From Oscillospiraceae bacterium (lineage in GTDB: Bacteria; Bacillota; Clostridia; Oscillospirales; UBA929): a DNA stretch of 5,903 bases. The position numbers and the translations under genes were made by a program. The DNA lies in assembly GCA_031271325.1 (NCBI GenBank), contig JAISVY010000043.1:1-5903 (forward strand), read 5' to 3'. The notes beneath the pieces are model-generated. The model did no database searches, was not told the origin of the DNA, and saw nothing but the letters and a program-made list of their open reading frames with translations. This document shows positions 4,770-5,903 of the stretch, in pieces (within the stretch, counting starts at the first letter, position 1; each line of letters begins with the position of its first letter).

Positions 4770-4914
4770 TAAGCCTGCGGGTTCCAAGCTTCCCTGCGAG
4801 GCGGGTTCACGCTTCGTCTTCAAGCCGGAGCGGGAGGTTTTTAGAGTGACAAAAGTGACCGTGTTAGGGTAAGCGCCATCCAAAACAGAACAAAAATGAT
4901 GGGAGAATTTGAAT
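4770..4914 (+). other. Long 5' leader of the third M42 gene, with a degenerate repeat copy
   Basis: This non-coding leader contains a possible imperfect stem between GCCT/GCGGG near 4773-4781 and CCC/TGCG/AGGC near 4792-4802. It also contains a third copy of the intergenic repeat at 4822-4848: AAGCCGGAGCGGG is exact and the rest is degenerate, about 20 of 27 positions. No riboswitch class is recognised. A GGGAGA at 4901-4906 serves as a moderate Shine-Dalgarno. Confidence 0.4.
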
Positions 4915-5903
4915 ATGCTCAACATCGTACAGACTCAGCAAACGCTGGCGGCGGCGTTCGCGCCGTCCGGGCAGGAAGGCGGCGCGGCGGGTGTGATCGC
5001 CGAAATGGCGAAACCGCATTGCGACGAGGTGTACACCGACCGTATGGGCAACCTGATCGCCTATAAAAAGGGCGCGGGGCGCGCAAAGGTGATGTTTTCC
5101 GCGCATATGGACTCGATCGGACTGATCGTCACGCATATCGACGAGAAGGGTTTTTTATGGTTCTCCGGCATCGGCGGGATTTCTGTCTGGCGGATCTACG
5201 GCTCGGCAGTGCGTTTCCAAAACGGTACGCGCGGTATTGTGTTTATGAGCGGTAAGACCGATGCCAAAGACCCGAAACTGTCGGATTTTTATATCGACAT
5301 CGGCGCGAAAAATGAAGAAAGCGCCAGGAAGACGGTTTCGGTCGGCGACATCGCCGTGTTTGACCAGCCGGCTTTCCCCATGGGTGACGGTTTGCTCGCC
5401 TCCCCGGTCCTCGACAACCGGATTGCGTGTGTGACCCTGCTTGCCGCGATGGAAGGGCTTCCTTCGTGCGAGAACGACCTATATTTTGTTTTTTCCTCGC
5501 AGGAAGAGCTGGGTTTACGCGGCGCGAAGACGGCGGCTTACGGTATTGACCCGGACTACGGCTTCGCCGTCGATGTGACCGTTTCCGGCGATACCCCCGA
5601 CCATAAGCCCAAGACCGAGTGCAAACTGCGCGGCGGCGCGGCAATCAAGATCATGGATTCCTCTGTCATCTGCCACCCGAAGGTGGTGGCTTGGCTGGAA
5701 GAAGCCGCCGAACGGGAGGGTATACCGCACCAGCGGGAGATCCTGACCGCAGGCGGCACCGACGCGGGCGCCATTCACGTTTCCCGCGCGGGCGTATACA
5801 CCGGCGCGATCTCGATCCCGACGCGGTATATCCACAACCCGCTGGAGGTTTGCGCCGTTGAAGACGTGGAAGCGTGCTGTAAACTCGTCCGCGCCGCGTG
5901 TAA
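4915..5903 (+). CDS. M42 family metallo-aminopeptidase C (3' end cut by window)
   Basis: Open from ATG at 4915 to the window edge with no stop; 329 codons are visible, so probably only a few residues are missing. It starts MLNIVQTQQTLAAAFAPSGQE and has the M42 order of motifs: His64 in SAHMDSIG, Asp167 in LDNR, Glu197-Glu198 in QEELGLRGA, Asp220 in AVDVTVSGDTPD, a GGTDAGAI loop near 279-286, and His307 in RYIHNP. All metal ligands and the catalytic Glu are present, so activity is expected. Compared with the other two, HMDE is HMDS and DDR is DNR; the LDNR form is known in some M42 proteins. The N-terminal part (CDEVYTDRMGNLI) resembles peptidase A more than B. The Shine-Dalgarno is GGGAGA at 4901-4906; two ATGs at 4896 and 4899 are out of frame. 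It has its own strong promoter and a long leader, so it is regulated separately from A and B. Confidence 0.92.
   Translation, partial: MLNIVQTQQTLAAAFAPSGQEGGAAGVIAEMAKPHCDEVYTDRMGNLIAYKKGAGRAKVMFSAHMDSIGLIVTHIDEKGFLWFSGIGGISVWRIYGSAVRFQNGTRGIVFMSGKTDAKDPKLSDFYIDIGAKNEESARKTVSVGDIAVFDQPAFPMGDGLLASPVLDNRIACVTLLAAMEGLPSCENDLYFVFSSQEELGLRGAKTAAYGIDPDYGFAVDVTVSGDTPDHKPKTECKLRGGAAIKIMDSSVICHPKVVAWLEEAAEREGIPHQREILTAGGTDAGAIHVSRAGVYTGAISIPTRYIHNPLEVCAVEDVEACCKLVRAAC

Noticed and set aside
4770..4914. Riboswitch or T-box in the long leader of peptidase C
   Set aside because: No conserved T-box, S-box, purine or other known core motif is recognisable, and no clear terminator/antiterminator pair is seen.
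4575..4925. Leftward open frame across the MITE and the peptidase C leader (also 4493-4696 and 4194-4478)
   Set aside because: It reads through hairpin repeats, inverted terminal repeats and a promoter, with no Shine-Dalgarno and no recognisable domain.

Overview
The window looks like a GC-rich chromosomal segment from an anaerobic Firmicute, probably Clostridia of the Oscillospiraceae/Eubacteriales type. That is inferred from strong AGGAGG-type ribosome binding sites, a HAAS/DUF1700-like protein fragment, a Clostridia-like MurD, several M42 aminopeptidases and an iron-sulfur flavodoxin-fold protein. No gene allows a species call.

Layout: at the left edge, the 5' end of a HAAS-type membrane-associated gene reads leftwards. 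A 143-bp divergent intergenic region (131-273) follows. Its leftward sigma-A-type promoter is overlapped by a perfect 12-bp inverted repeat that looks like a repressor operator, and a separate rightward promoter serves murD. murD (274-1578), M42 peptidase A (1614-2612) and M42 peptidase B (2609-3613) run rightwards as a tight unit with a 35-nt gap and then a 4-bp ATGA overlap. A short hairpin plus T-run closes the unit. A leftward iron-sulfur flavodoxin-fold gene (3737-4357) is bracketed by a near-perfect 29-bp inverted repeat. A gene-poor stretch (4358-4914) is packed with palindromic and mobile repeats. A third M42 peptidase (C, 4915 to the window end, 3' truncated) then reads rightwards from its own near-consensus promoter.

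Functionally, murD adds D-glutamate to UDP-MurNAc-L-Ala in the cytoplasm. The M42 enzymes are cytosolic co-catalytic-metal aminopeptidases that usually form TET-like dodecamers and trim peptides. The three paralogues differ at metal-site-proximal positions, so they may be specialised or form mixed particles. The flavoprotein breaks the collinear order murD-M42-M42-(x)-M42 and lies among repeats, so it may have been inserted there.

The most striking non-coding structure is a 167-bp element at 4555-4721. It has 16-bp perfect terminal inverted repeats and a 10-bp perfect flanking direct repeat (a target-site duplication). Inside it is a head-to-head pair of hairpins, each preceded by GTAG, which is REP/BIME architecture. 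It sits about 10 bp upstream of the -35 box of M42 peptidase C. I see no tRNA, rRNA, CRISPR array, known riboswitch or intact transposase gene.
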